The notes below the pieces were generated by a model. The model was not told where the DNA came from and ran no database searches. It saw only the letters and a program-made list of their open reading frames with translations. Positions 44,501 through 54,084 of a DNA stretch of 64,000 nt are shown here, in pieces. The stretch's first letter is position 1. Each line of letters opens with the position of its first letter. The DNA comes from Stieleria magnilauensis (lineage in GTDB: Bacteria > Planctomycetota > Planctomycetia > Pirellulales > Pirellulaceae): the NCBI GenBank assembly GCA_007753675.1, contig CP036432.1, positions 10,449,381 through 10,513,380 on the forward strand. The letters are read 5' to 3'. Both the position numbers and the translations under genes were made by a program.

Positions 44501-47500
44501 GTCCTTGGCGACCTGCAAACACCGATCGACCGACGCTTGCGACAGCGGCGCATTCGGTTGGGACTGGGCGGTGATCAAATCCAAGATTCGGGAAATGGAC
44601 TGCGACGCGTCTCCGCTGATCTCCGCCAACGCCAACGCGATCGACGAGTCGTTGGCGGATTCGGCCACCCTGCTGAGGTAGCCGACCAATCGCGCACCGA
44701 TCTCATGGTCGGCTTTGTTCTCCGATCGACTGGCCGCCCGCGCGACCGGATACAGATCAAACAGTGCGGTCGCCTTGACGCGGTCGATGGTCTGATTGTT
44801 CTCGTCGGTCAGTTCCGACTCGGCCGGCAAACGTTCGAACAACGTGTCGGCAAGCGAGGTCGTGGAATCATCGCCCAGGTAACAGGCCGTCATCAACTGC
44901 AGCGCCGCCAAGTGCCACGATTCGCTGTGAACCTCCGACAGCTTGCCGACCTTTTCCGCAAACGCCGCGACGGTGCCCCGAGCTTCCTCGTCCGCAACCG
45001 CCACTCGGATCGCAAGCCCCAAACTCGATGGCAAGTCCGAGGCCATGATCGTTTCCGCGGACGCCTCCATCAATTCGACCGGGCTGGATTCGAAGTCCTT
45101 CTCCCAAGCCTCCACCTGACGGACCAGATGATTTGCCGCGACATCCGGTGTGATCTTCTCCGCCGCCGCTTCCGCTCCGTTCTCGAACGCCTGCTTCGAA
45201 GTGCGGCTGCCACCCCAACGCGCCGCACGTTCAAAACTTTCCGGCTTGGACAATCCCGCTTGATAAACGATCAAGGCGTCGATCGGCGAGTGACACGCGA
45301 GCAGTTGTTCGGCCACCCACTGATTCAACTGCAGTTGCTGATAGTCTCCGTAACCGGGGTTGTACTGATTTTGGCTTGAAAAATCGGTGACGCGATAAAG
45401 CTCCAGCAACAGCGCACGGGCCTCATCGAAACGCTCTGCCTTCTTGTAGGTATCGATCAAGCGATGGTCCAACGTGTACTGCGGGCTGCTACCGGACATC
45501 CGACCGGATCGCTTGGCCTCTTGATACAGATCGATCAAGAAATCGGCAGACACGCCCTCGACCTTTTCCAGCACTTGTCCGGCCTGCCACAACAATCCAG
45601 AGCAAACCGTCGGCGTCGTGGAAGTGTCGTCCGGCTCACGCTTGATGCAAGCCCGCATCGATGCCAGGCTATCGGGCACCTTCTCCGCTTTGTCGGTGTC
45701 GATCAGTGCCAACAGGAACGTCGCCCCCACCTTGAGCGACTCGTTTTCACTCGCGTTCTCTGCCGCCTGTCGGAATCTTTGATTGGCATCCGTGTCGGTT
45801 TGAATCATCACCAACGCGTCGGCGAGCGGTCCGATCGCAAACCCTCCGCTGCTGCGACTGTTGACGTTCCACAGCTGGGACTCGGCTGAAAACGAGTCGT
45901 TGCTGCACACCGCATTCAGAATCGCCTCGCGGTATTCCGGAATCTGCTTGCGTTGCTCGTCCGGCAGATTGCGAACAATGTTATAGACCTGTGCCTGGGC
46001 GGCGGGTGATTTCAACAAATGCGCGATGAACTCTCGTTGGGCATCACTCAACGTGCTCCGCGATCCCAACCGGGCCAGCTCGTCCATCCGATACGTCGGA
46101 ATACTTTCCACGGGGATCTTGATCAGCCGACGATACATTTCGTCGATCGTCTCTTCCCCCGCAGACCGTGCGGCATTGCTCATCTTGTAGTAATCGTTGT
46201 TGAACCGACTGGGATCTTTCTCGAAGGCATCCAAGTACAGCTTGACGGCATCCGCGTTTCGTTTCGCTTTGACCATCGCATCGGCGCGGGCGATCATTTG
46301 CGCAGCGTTGACCGGCACGTCGTCGGACAGGTTTTCCCAGACCTGGTTGGCTTCGTCACCGCGACCCGCGGCGACATACAGTTCCGCCAGTTCCTGCTTG
46401 GGACGAATCGCTTTGGGCGATGATTCGACGCGCCGTTTGGCACGTTCGATCAGTGGCTCCAGCCGGCCGGCCGACTGCAGAATCGAAACGACTTGTTGCT
46501 GATAATACGACTGGTTGCTGCTTTGAGACCGGCCAGCTGAAAGTCGTCGCATCAGCGAATAGGCGACCTCGGCCGCGGCCTCTTTGTCACCGGCGGAAAG
46601 AAACGCGCGTGCAATCTGCAATTCGGTGTTCTCGTCGCGGACGCGGCCGCTACGGGTCCGCGCCAGCATCGCGTTGGCTTGATCATTCAGCCCCAATCGT
46701 TTCAGCTGGTCGGCCAAGGCGAGTTGCATCTGCACGTCCAAACGCATGCCGAACAACCGCTCGGCAGCAACCTTGGCTCGCTCGGTGTCCCCGATCTCGG
46801 CAGCCAGATTCATCGCAGCCATCTCCTTGCGGACCAGCATGCGACTGTCCAGCGGGCTGAAGGAATCCAACGTCTCAAGCGCCAAACGGGGTTGTTTCAG
46901 CTCGCTCGCCAAACGGGCACGCTCAATTTGCAAGTCGACATCGGCGGGGAATTCGGTGCAAAGGTCGACCAGTTGTTCGTAACACTTCTCCGGACGCCCC
47001 GCCCACCAATGGGCATAGGCGGCAACGACGCGGCGCGTCTTTCGTTCTTCCAGCGGCGCGTCGCTGAGTGGAGTCTGTAGATGCTCGATCAGATTCGCTG
47101 AGAGCGTTGGCGTTTGAGGTTGGCCGCTGAGCGTTTGAGCTTGGCTCGTTGCCCCATCACTGTTGTCCGCAGAAAACGCCAGCACCTGTTGCGCAAGTAT
47201 GGAATCCAACAACCGCGGCGAGAGCGGGCCCCGGATACGGACCGACCGAAACCCGCCGCTACCGGTCTGTGCGTAGGTATTGACGTAGCCATCGCCGAGG
47301 GCCGTCGAGCGACTGGCCGCGTTGAGCGTCGACTTGGACCAACCCGCGATCACGGCATCGACCATCGACCGCTCGTGTCGTTCGCTAAACGCTTTGGCCG
47401 CTTCGCCACCGCCCATCATGATTTGGGTGATGGGACTGAATCCCTGAACCGGCGCTTTGGTTTTTTCGCGTCGCGCGGCCGGCAGCAATTGCTTGACCAA

Positions 47501-50500
47501 CCCGTCGGCTTGCTCCGGTTTTCCCAGTCGGAGGTAAAACTGGATCGCGCCGACGATTTCGTCATAGCTGGCGTCCGCACCGGGAGTCTCGGGTGCGAAC
47601 TGCGCGGCTTTTTCTTCCTGGCCGGCCAGATTAAATTCGTGACCGAGAATCGCTTGAAACATCATCTCCGCCGCGCCGGGAGGAGCCCCCATCAACGCCC
47701 CGGTCGACATTCCCGACGCTTGCACGCGCTCGTTGATCGACGCGAGAATTTCAAGCTCCTTCTCCGTCAATGGCGTCATGTCGGGTTTCCGCTCGGCGGG
47801 CATCGAATCGGACATCATCCGCTGAGAAAGGAATTGCAACAGTGGCGTCATCCCATAGTTGGGGTCGAGTTCGGCCAGCCGCCACATCATCTTCATCTGA
47901 TTCTGCCGCAACGCGTCCGCTTTGGCTTTCGCCGCCGCAGAGAGATTGGGCGGCGTCGGTCCGAATGGACTTGCAACGGGCTGATTGCTGACCAACGACA
48001 TCACATTCATCAGCGCAAAGTGTTCCCAGATCTCCATCGCATCGGTGACCGTGTTCCAGTCCTCGACGGAAAACTCCGAATCCAATTTTGCCTGCACCGC
48101 CTCAGACGCCTGATCGTCCGGCATGCCGATCACTTCATTCATCAAAATCAAAGATGCGGCGATCACACGGGCGTGCCCGAACGACGTGGCCTCGATCGTC
48201 GCGCTAGGCGTGGAATACGAGTAGGATGCGTTGGCGTATCGGCCGACACGTAACATTTGGGCCAATTGGTACGACGACTGACTCCAGTACATCGGGTTGG
48301 ACTGATAACCGGCCGGCAATCCATTGCTCGACACGGTCGTGTTCGTCTGCTTGCGTCGCGTCGGTGCCGGGGCATCCATCGGCACGTCGGCGGCACGAAT
48401 CTGCTGGACCAACTGCATCGCCCGCTCGCGGTTCGACTCGGCGTCTGCTTCGCTTCGGTCCATCAGCAACAACTGCGCGAGCGATAGTTTGATGTCCCAC
48501 AAACTGTCGTCGGCTCGCAGGGCTTCTTCACAAATCGCCCGTGCCGTCTTGAGGTCACCACGTCGCGCCGCCGAACGCACCATCCCGCCCAGTCGCGAGG
48601 GATCCGACAGAAACGACAAGCGTTGCGAAAGTGCCTGGGCGACATCGATCGTGCCGGCTTCCAGTTGATACTCCACCAGCTTGAATCGGTTTTCCGGCGT
48701 GTTGGCCAGTTCGGTGATTCGCTTTTGGTACTCTGCAGCCTGCTCCACTTCGTTGGCCGCATCGGCCAGACGCACCATGGTTTCCAACAAGGCGACGTCA
48801 CGCGGCTGGACGGCGAGCAACTGATCGACCGCGCTGATCGCCGCACCGAAGTCCTGCACGGACTCGTGTGCAGCGGCGATCATCAAACTGGTCGTTCGGG
48901 CGTTGCCGTCTTTGCGATTGATCTCTTCGATTCGACCGAGCAACGTCTGCAGGTCTGTCTTGCGATCGTACAAGGGTGCGAGAGCACGGATGACATTGAT
49001 CTTGTCATCCAGCTTGACTTCATAGTTCAACGCCTGCCAATACAATTCGATCGCTTCGTCGGTGCGGTATTGATCGGCGAAATGGCTGGCCAACATCCGT
49101 CGCGGAGAGTTGTCGCGGGGTGCGACCGTCATCGCCCGACGCAGAGCGGCGATCGCTTCTTCGTCGCGATTGACGCCGAACGCGGTTCGCGCGTAGAACT
49201 GATACGATTCGGGGCTGGCCGGATTGGCGTCAATGACGGCTTCGCAAGTCTCGATCGCTTGATCGGTCTGTCCCAGCCGGACTTGCAGACCGGCGACGCG
49301 TTGCAAGTAATTGGTGCGGAACCGGTTGTCCGCCGTGGCGAGTTGTTCGAACAGTTCGGCGGCGTCACTCAATCGGTTCTGACGCTCGGCCAGGTCCGCC
49401 GCTACCAGCAACACGTCGGTGTTGTCCGGTTCCATTTTCAGCGCTTGCTGAATCGAGCGTTCCGCATTGACCAGATCGCCGGCCGCACTATGCATCAACG
49501 CCAATGTTCGAAGCGAGTCGGCGGACTCCGGTCCGGCTTCGACCTGTCGAATCTGTTGCTCCAACGTCCCCGATGCCTGATAGACGGCGATGCGGTCTTT
49601 GAGCAACTGTTCTTGTTCATCCGGCGTTTCCGCAATTTCGGCCGCCGCGTCCAAACGTTGCAGTGCGTTTTCGTATTGTTTGGCCTCGGTCAACTTCGAC
49701 GCGTAACGTAACTCTTGCGCGAACGTCAGATCGTATTCCGCGGCCTCTCCCCACGTGTCGAGTGCCAGACCTGGCAACTTGAACGCCCCAAACACTTCGG
49801 CCAACCGGACCAACGATTCACGACCGCGGCGATCACCCTCGGCGATCGACTTCCAAACCTCGACGGCGTCGTCCTTGCGATCGAGCGAATGCAAGTACTC
49901 GCCCAAGTATTCTCGATATTGGGGCGAGCCGGGATCCAATTCGATCGACTTGCGATATAGCTCGATCGCGTCTTCGCTTCGATCGATGCCGCGCATCAAG
50001 TCGGCGACTTGCGAGAGCGTCACGGCGTCGTCGCTGCGGGTGCCGGCCAGCCGCGACCAAACGTCCGCCGCTGCGTCACGCCGTTGCTCCAACGGCGTCT
50101 CGGTGTCCTCCAACAACACCTGTCCCCACCGCACCAGGTGATCGGGATTATCCGCATCGCGCTTGGCAAGCTCGCTGAATTGATTGGCCGCTTCGGCGAC
50201 GTTGTTTTGATTGATCAACACATCGATCAATGTCGATCGAGCTTCGGTATCATCCGGTGCACGAGCGACCACAGCGTCCAACAGCGTCTTGGCTTCCGAC
50301 AATCGGCCCGCGGTGATCAGGATCCGGGCCAAACGCGTTTGCAGCGACAGATCATCAGGCCGATCGGCAAGTTGTTGTTTGTAGTAATCGGCCAAGGCGT
50401 CGTAGTCACCCGACTTCAGAAAACCGGCTTCGATCCGGTTGCGAACATCCGTGTGTAGCCAGCTGCCAGGGTTCAACCGTGCCAGAATCTTTTCAAGCAA

Positions 50501-51271
50501 CTCGGTCGCCTCGTCCGCGTTTCCCATCCTGCGTCGCATTTCGGCCGCTTGGACGGCCATCGCGATCTTCTCATCGGGTTGTTTCGAACTCTTCGCGAGC
50601 TGTTCGTAACGCCGCAAGGCTTCGTCGTCATTCCCTTCTTCGGCAAGCGTCCGCGCGATCTGGCCGCCGACCCGCGTGTCACCGGGAAACAATTGTTCCA
50701 GCCGAGTCCAGACGGCAAGTGACTTTTCCCGCTGGCCGGCGCGGCTGTAAATCCTCCCCAATTGCGTGAACATCGGCAGCGCTTCGGCGCGCAACGGCCC
50801 GCGATCGAGCGCTCGTTCCATCGCGGCGGCCGCCTGCTCGGTCTGTCCGACCGCCAAGTACGCGCGGCCGAGATAGAAACTGCATGCCGCATCGTCGGGC
50901 AACTTGGATTCCGCGGCCGTCAATATCTGTGCCGCATCGGCCGCACGACCACGCTGCAACTGAACCAATCCCCAAACCATCTGACGTTCCCCGGCGTCGT
51001 CGGCCTGGGGATCAGAGAGTTGTTTCTCCAGTTCGCCCAGCGAATCGTTTTGGACGTGGTATCCATAGACGCGATCGAGCGCGACGCCGGGACGCGGCCG
51101 ACGCAGCAAGACCTGAAGGTAACGCTCCGCAGCGACTCGCTCGCGATCGGAAAGTTCGTCCGAGTCCTGAGCGCCGAGCGACAGCGGAATCAACATCAAA
51201 AGCAGGCTGAGTAGCCCGATGGTGCGAACGAACGAAAGGGTCGGCGCGCAGTGGGTCAAAGGACGTGTCAC
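41456..51271 (-). CDS. Giant secreted TPR-repeat protein
   Basis: A protein of about 3271 residues, one of the largest features here. A signal peptide (FVRTIGLLSLLLMLIPLSLG, cut near GAQ-D) is followed by dozens of TPR-like helix pairs over about 2700 residues, for example DAACSFYLGRAYLAVGQTEQ. The last 500-600 residues are beta-rich (VSPEGWISGTSGYEQSHLMF; WNTLVMSRDGDQLSLTLNDQ), resembling the concanavalin-like DUF1583-type domains of Rhodopirellula. The start is uncertain: GTG 51271 gives a normal signal peptide and a GGGG is upstream; TTG 51298 adds nine residues. It is probably a periplasmic or surface scaffold (inference). Any frame break in such a long gene would be visible; none is. Confidence 0.82.
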   Translation of the reverse strand: MTRPLTHCAPTLSFVRTIGLLSLLLMLIPLSLGAQDSDELSDRERVAAERYLQVLLRRPRPGVALDRVYGYHVQNDSLGELEKQLSDPQADDAGERQMVWGLVQLQRGRAADAAQILTAAESKLPDDAACSFYLGRAYLAVGQTEQAAAAMERALDRGPLRAEALPMFTQLGRIYSRAGQREKSLAVWTRLEQLFPGDTRVGGQIARTLAEEGNDDEALRRYEQLAKSSKQPDEKIAMAVQAAEMRRRMGNADEATELLEKILARLNPGSWLHTDVRNRIEAGFLKSGDYDALADYYKQQLADRPDDLSLQTRLARILITAGRLSEAKTLLDAVVARAPDDTEARSTLIDVLINQNNVAEAANQFSELAKRDADNPDHLVRWGQVLLEDTETPLEQRRDAAADVWSRLAGTRSDDAVTLSQVADLMRGIDRSEDAIELYRKSIELDPGSPQYREYLGEYLHSLDRKDDAVEVWKSIAEGDRRGRESLVRLAEVFGAFKLPGLALDTWGEAAEYDLTFAQELRYASKLTEAKQYENALQRLDAAAEIAETPDEQEQLLKDRIAVYQASGTLEQQIRQVEAGPESADSLRTLALMHSAAGDLVNAERSIQQALKMEPDNTDVLLVAADLAERQNRLSDAAELFEQLATADNRFRTNYLQRVAGLQVRLGQTDQAIETCEAVIDANPASPESYQFYARTAFGVNRDEEAIAALRRAMTVAPRDNSPRRMLASHFADQYRTDEAIELYWQALNYEVKLDDKINVIRALAPLYDRKTDLQTLLGRIEEINRKDGNARTTSLMIAAAHESVQDFGAAISAVDQLLAVQPRDVALLETMVRLADAANEVEQAAEYQKRITELANTPENRFKLVEYQLEAGTIDVAQALSQRLSFLSDPSRLGGMVRSAARRGDLKTARAICEEALRADDSLWDIKLSLAQLLLMDRSEADAESNRERAMQLVQQIRAADVPMDAPAPTRRKQTNTTVSSNGLPAGYQSNPMYWSQSSYQLAQMLRVGRYANASYSYSTPSATIEATSFGHARVIAASLILMNEVIGMPDDQASEAVQAKLDSEFSVEDWNTVTDAMEIWEHFALMNVMSLVSNQPVASPFGPTPPNLSAAAKAKADALRQNQMKMMWRLAELDPNYGMTPLLQFLSQRMMSDSMPAERKPDMTPLTEKELEILASINERVQASGMSTGALMGAPPGAAEMMFQAILGHEFNLAGQEEKAAQFAPETPGADASYDEIVGAIQFYLRLGKPEQADGLVKQLLPAARREKTKAPVQGFSPITQIMMGGGEAAKAFSERHERSMVDAVIAGWSKSTLNAASRSTALGDGYVNTYAQTGSGGFRSVRIRGPLSPRLLDSILAQQVLAFSADNSDGATSQAQTLSGQPQTPTLSANLIEHLQTPLSDAPLEERKTRRVVAAYAHWWAGRPEKCYEQLVDLCTEFPADVDLQIERARLASELKQPRLALETLDSFSPLDSRMLVRKEMAAMNLAAEIGDTERAKVAAERLFGMRLDVQMQLALADQLKRLGLNDQANAMLARTRSGRVRDENTELQIARAFLSAGDKEAAAEVAYSLMRRLSAGRSQSSNQSYYQQQVVSILQSAGRLEPLIERAKRRVESSPKAIRPKQELAELYVAAGRGDEANQVWENLSDDVPVNAAQMIARADAMVKAKRNADAVKLYLDAFEKDPSRFNNDYYKMSNAARSAGEETIDEMYRRLIKIPVESIPTYRMDELARLGSRSTLSDAQREFIAHLLKSPAAQAQVYNIVRNLPDEQRKQIPEYREAILNAVCSNDSFSAESQLWNVNSRSSGGFAIGPLADALVMIQTDTDANQRFRQAAENASENESLKVGATFLLALIDTDKAEKVPDSLASMRACIKREPDDTSTTPTVCSGLLWQAGQVLEKVEGVSADFLIDLYQEAKRSGRMSGSSPQYTLDHRLIDTYKKAERFDEARALLLELYRVTDFSSQNQYNPGYGDYQQLQLNQWVAEQLLACHSPIDALIVYQAGLSKPESFERAARWGGSRTSKQAFENGAEAAAEKITPDVAANHLVRQVEAWEKDFESSPVELMEASAETIMASDLPSSLGLAIRVAVADEEARGTVAAFAEKVGKLSEVHSESWHLAALQLMTACYLGDDSTTSLADTLFERLPAESELTDENNQTIDRVKATALFDLYPVARAASRSENKADHEIGARLVGYLSRVAESANDSSIALALAEISGDASQSISRILDLITAQSQPNAPLSQASVDRCLQVAKDAAKAGEIDTSMRALQLALQNGPPLRKLSTGGDAFAITSSRNQPVFSSREQQTEMDLLADKVDAVTDALSQAMGVPFEFKLSSYQSDRERQVDRQAMSRVTDAYLEIFAPANRPGTVFDYSQKIATSSYDRIRSDDDIVVSSASMVLATAAAASGRADEVAVTLQKRLASADQNVELSIALVQLSFAAGQMERLATSLERMIESIGKELPPLGQRPAGSGPVTTITSQMASESQKKSEVVDRVMHAVWPIVASDLISDAKNKGDASLAAVTKHVAELLRRTESLIGSDSYTANRHREIRRRLALRYVAIAKASGDIQVIDDYIQSELDTIETQPYPSGVDLQDYKRRALERLTVSMIDDSLTDQMDPVFRQAITKHLNTQRNYSNRFESHVCLAISQLAADKQIELLQKLTFGRDGDHPIAYFDALVSYEIPPPLVRRQHPKLDAVINLPTSTEDYPVVNSLVMLIDAAVTAGQAESVMEHLQRNRQAVGDEADMAAALLRLAAAKSNDDETAAVLNEIAPMLRAVGDRMAQNLPKQNDKSLRFPALETHLIVRAVEAGLPVAIAEPMIRNVKTYAIRGQRNFMVSAVARATAKMGVGRAAGATTDSPLEHFDVVPISARYRGDNVRLPPLYAVSPEGWISGTSGYEQSHLMFKYPLSGSFTFSAEIEDGGWGEADVAYGGVIYQGNGWQQTAKILGMGNRGQVEFKVGAIRQGKPNVEAVSVSADRVEALCNGEPYVTDTVTGSYPFVSVHHHKYRTTKFRDVRFSGSPTIPDEVNLIDPTMRGWGVLTRGKSIPKMLLPIGPKQNEQSILKFREKMEADLAKGPLADGWSVREGQLHYNGKRASSGGRASESASHIEYLRPIQNGESIEIEFYWKTGETEFSPTIGRTVMRLGPEGTTPDWIIANGDLASVGFINVANVDPPYSAIAADNVPKDDAWNTLVMSRDGDQLSLTLNDQPLTAIPVRGHERPGIYRHEKCDVTVRKIRLTGDWPDEVPAELIMSFARRSGRPTPAR

Positions 51272-51440
51272 AGGGATCCCCAAAACGAAGAGCAGCAAAC
51301 GAATGGGGATCAGTATGAAGCCCCCCGGGCGCGGTCCGCAAGCGTTTTCGCGGCCGGGAAAGCCAAATGGGCAAAATTCCAGATGCCCTGTCTAGATTGA
51401 GGCGGACTCTTGGGCCTCAGCGCGCCACTACCGCTCGCAA

Positions 51441-52163
51441 CTACCGCGCTAACGTCCGTAACATCGGTAAGAGATCTTTGTACAGATCGTCGTGCGGATG
51501 GTGTCCACAGGAGTCCGAGCGGAGCACAAAATCACGATCGATCAACTGGAACCCCGGAATCATTTCGTAGGTTTGCCGGCTGAGCATGGAGGGATCGCCG
51601 CGGAGCACAATTTGATTCGCATCGCGATCCATGTGGAAGTGTTCCGCCCAACCGGCGACCTCGGCTTGCGTCGGGGCCGACACGGACCGCCCGTACAGCA
51701 AAACTTGAACGAACACGACCTCTTCGCTGCCGAGCGTGACACCGGCGTATTGCCGTGCATAGTGTTCGATCGATTCCAGTCCGGCCTGCACCGTGAAGTT
51801 GCCAAACGCGCCGTACTGTTTGCCGCCGGCAAAGGCTTGGCAACCTTCACACGGAATCGCGGCGTATTCCACCAAGATGATCTTGCCGGCGAAGTCCGAC
51901 AGTTGAACCGTTTGGCCGGTCTGATCGGTCAGCATCAAATCGGGGAACGTCTCGCCCCGAACCGGAGGCCATTTGCCGAGCACGACCGGATCGGCCGACC
52001 GTAAACCGACAGCGGATGTCAATTCGATCGGCAGACGATTGACCGCATGATCGACCAGCGGTTGCGGCAAGTTGCCAGTCGCCTTGAGCGCCGCAAGCGC
52101 GATCGGGATCAACAGAATCGTCGCGACAACAATCGTCAATACCGATTTGATCAAACGTACCAT
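51441..52163 (-). CDS. Membrane-anchored thioredoxin-like protein
   Basis: A 240-residue protein with an N-terminal helix (LIKSVLTIVVATILLIPIAL) that anchors it in the membrane or serves as a signal. A thioredoxin-like region follows, with the redox motif C-E-G-C at Cys105 and Cys108 (LSDFAGKIILVEYAAIPCEG). The CEGC dipeptide is unusual for thioredoxins (CGPC) but occurs in peroxiredoxin-like and TlpA-like proteins. It probably acts in periplasmic thiol chemistry. The ATG at 52163 is used because the frame upstream runs through palindromic repeats. Confidence 0.72.
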   Translation of the reverse strand: MVRLIKSVLTIVVATILLIPIALAALKATGNLPQPLVDHAVNRLPIELTSAVGLRSADPVVLGKWPPVRGETFPDLMLTDQTGQTVQLSDFAGKIILVEYAAIPCEGCQAFAGGKQYGAFGNFTVQAGLESIEHYARQYAGVTLGSEEVVFVQVLLYGRSVSAPTQAEVAGWAEHFHMDRDANQIVLRGDPSMLSRQTYEMIPGFQLIDRDFVLRSDSCGHHPHDDLYKDLLPMLRTLAR

Positions 52164-52258
52164 CGATCGATTTTCCGTTTCGGGCGGTTGGACAAGAAGC
52201 GTCGTCAAGCATAGGTCGCGTTTAGATCCTCGCGATGCATTGTGCACGCCACGCGATT

Positions 52259-52490
52259 TTGGCCAACGGCCATGCATACCCATAGCCTGGGGCAACGCCC
52301 CAGGACCCGCCGTCAAAACAACCGCATTGGCCAACGGCCATACACAACCGCACCGGTGGACGACGCATTGTCCATGGCCGTTGGCCAAACCCAACCCGTT
52401 GCGTTACATATTCCTAGGGCGTTGCCCTAGGCTACGGATGTCCACGGCCGTTGGCCGAATCGGTCCGTGCGGACCGATGTCCTTTGAATC
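52259..52490. repeat. Palindromic repeat unit A (TTGGCCAACGGCCAT family)
   Basis: The left arm 52259-52304 and right arm 52413-52459 are inverted copies of each other (GGCCAACGGCC, then GGGCAACGCCC). The part from 52359 on is repeated after the transposase at 53178. A degraded copy lies at about 52574-52640. No gene is seen between 52164 and 52726. Confidence 0.82.
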
Positions 52491-52573
52491 CCGCCCGACC
52501 AATCGCCCATGTTGCCACCGGCACGCACAAGTTTGGCAACGGTGTGCGTGTAATTGATTACCGCCACGCGATC

Positions 52574-52640
52574 TTGGCCGACGGCCATGCATACCCGTCG
52601 GCCGGCGTAACGCCCCAGAAACCCGGCACCAAAACACGCC
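52574..52640. repeat. Degenerate copy of the TTGGCCAACGGCCAT repeat
   Basis: It begins TTGGCCGACGGCCATGC and has several substitutions against unit A. It lies just before the IS200/RAYT-type gene. Confidence 0.6.
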
Positions 52641-52726
52641 TTGGCGAACGGTCATTCGCATGGTTCAATACCAGCACTCGAGAGGGCCCTCGTGACACCA
52701 CCTTTTGTTCGCTCAAGGAGGGACTC

Positions 52727-53179
52727 ATGCCTCAATCGCACGCTTGTCTATATGCTCATCTGATCTTCAGCACCAAAGACCGTTACCCGTTTCTGGACGC
52801 TTCTGTTCGAGATCGTGTGCACGCCTATCTTGCTGAAACGGTTCGCAACATGGGATCATCATTCTCGCTCGTCGGTGGCGTCGCCGATCATGTCCACCTC
52901 TTGTTTGACATGGGCCGCATCCATGCGGCAAAGGACTTTGCCGAAGAAATCAAACGCGAATCTTCGAAGTTCATCAAAACGTTCGGCGGCAAACATGCGA
53001 AATTCTATTGGCAACGTGGGTACGGAATTTTTTCCGTCTCGCCACCTCACCGGCCAGCTGTCGAATCCTACATTCGCAACCAAGAAGAACATCATCGCGT
53101 CAAGACGTTCCAAGAGGAGTACCGCGGATTTTTAAAACGTTACGGTATCGACTACGACGAACGTTACGTGTGGGATTGA
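52727..53179 (+). CDS. IS200/RAYT-type Y1 transposase
   Basis: A 150-residue HUH/Y1 transposase. It has the metal-binding HVH (residues 55-57, in VADHVHLLFD), catalytic Tyr115 and Gln119 in ESYIRNQEEHH, and a C-terminal KTFQEEYRGFLKRYGIDYDE. Such proteins nick single-stranded DNA at hairpins. AGGAGG lies 5 bases upstream of the ATG. Palindromic repeats surround it on both sides, and the same 130-bp sequence occurs just before (52359-52490) and right at its stop codon (53178-53309). That fits a REP-associated transposase or an IS200-like element. It seems intact. Confidence 0.88.
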   Translation: MPQSHACLYAHLIFSTKDRYPFLDASVRDRVHAYLAETVRNMGSSFSLVGGVADHVHLLFDMGRIHAAKDFAEEIKRESSKFIKTFGGKHAKFYWQRGYGIFSVSPPHRPAVESYIRNQEEHHRVKTFQEEYRGFLKRYGIDYDERYVWD

Positions 53180-53560
53180 CGACGCATTGTCCATGGCCGT
53201 TGGCCAAACCCAACCCGTTGCGTTACCCATTCCTAGGGCGTTGCCCTAGGCTACGGATGTCCACGGCCGTGGGCCGAACCGGTCCGGACGGACCGGCGTC
53301 GTTTGAATCACGCATCGACGATCATGTGGATGATCACCGGCAAACACGAATTGCAAACGGCAAACACGAATTGCCAACGGCCATGCGAATTGGCCAACGG
53401 CCATGTATACCCATAGCCTGGGGCAACGCCCCAGGACCCGCCGCAAAACGATCGCGTTGGCCAACGGCCATACACAACACCATCGGTAGAGGACACCTTG
53501 TCCATGGCCGTTGGCCAAACCGGGACCCATTGCGTTACCCATTCCTAGGGCGTTGCCCTA
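53178..53560. repeat. Palindromic repeat unit B
   Basis: 53178-53309 is a near-identical direct copy of 52359-52490. A second arm pair follows at about 53390-53560 and is cut by the IS630 element within its CCTAGG. It is continuous with unit C on the other side of the element. Confidence 0.85.
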
Positions 53561-53640
53561 GTGGTGCGTCAGCTTCAAGAATTAGGGTTGGTCTAATCGC
53601 GTAAAAGCTTCATGCTTTGGGGAACACGGAGGGTTTTCCA

Positions 53641-54084
53641 ATGCAGAAAAAGTACATCGTTCGGTTGAACGATCAGGAGCGTCGGACGCTCGATGCAATC
53701 GTCAAGAAGTTTAGCGGTTCTAGCCAGAAGGTGCGTCGTGCCCAAATCTTGCTTGCTGCGGATGCAGACGATTTGGCATGGACCGATGCGGCGATTGCTG
53801 AAGCTTATCGTTGCCGCACCAAGACGGTCGAAAATATACGACAGCGGTTTGTCGAGTTTGGCTTTGAGCAAACACTGCAGGGAAAGAAACGTGCGGAGCC
53901 TGCCAGACCTAAATGCCTCAGCGGTCAAGAAGAGGCGAAAATCATCGCCACTCGTCTAGGCAAACCGCCAGCAGGCTATGCCAACTGGTCGCTGAGATTG
54001 CTCGCCGAGAAAGTCGTCGAACTGGGGATCTGCGATTCGGTCTCGCATGAAACCGTTCGCCAGACGCTAAAAAAAATCGCATGA
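53641..54084 (+). CDS. IS630 transposase, frame A (N-terminal part)
   Basis: A 147-residue protein holding the helix-turn-helix part of an IS630 transposase (LNDQERRTLDAIVKKF; AIAEAYRCRTKTVENIRQR; SHETVRQTLKKIA). The catalytic domain lies in frame B. An A8 run (54069-54076) just before the stop is a likely -1 slippage site that would join the two parts. The ATG at 53641 has GGAGG about 10 bases upstream. Confidence 0.88.
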   Translation: MQKKYIVRLNDQERRTLDAIVKKFSGSSQKVRRAQILLAADADDLAWTDAAIAEAYRCRTKTVENIRQRFVEFGFEQTLQGKKRAEPARPKCLSGQEEAKIIATRLGKPPAGYANWSLRLLAEKVVELGICDSVSHETVRQTLKKIA

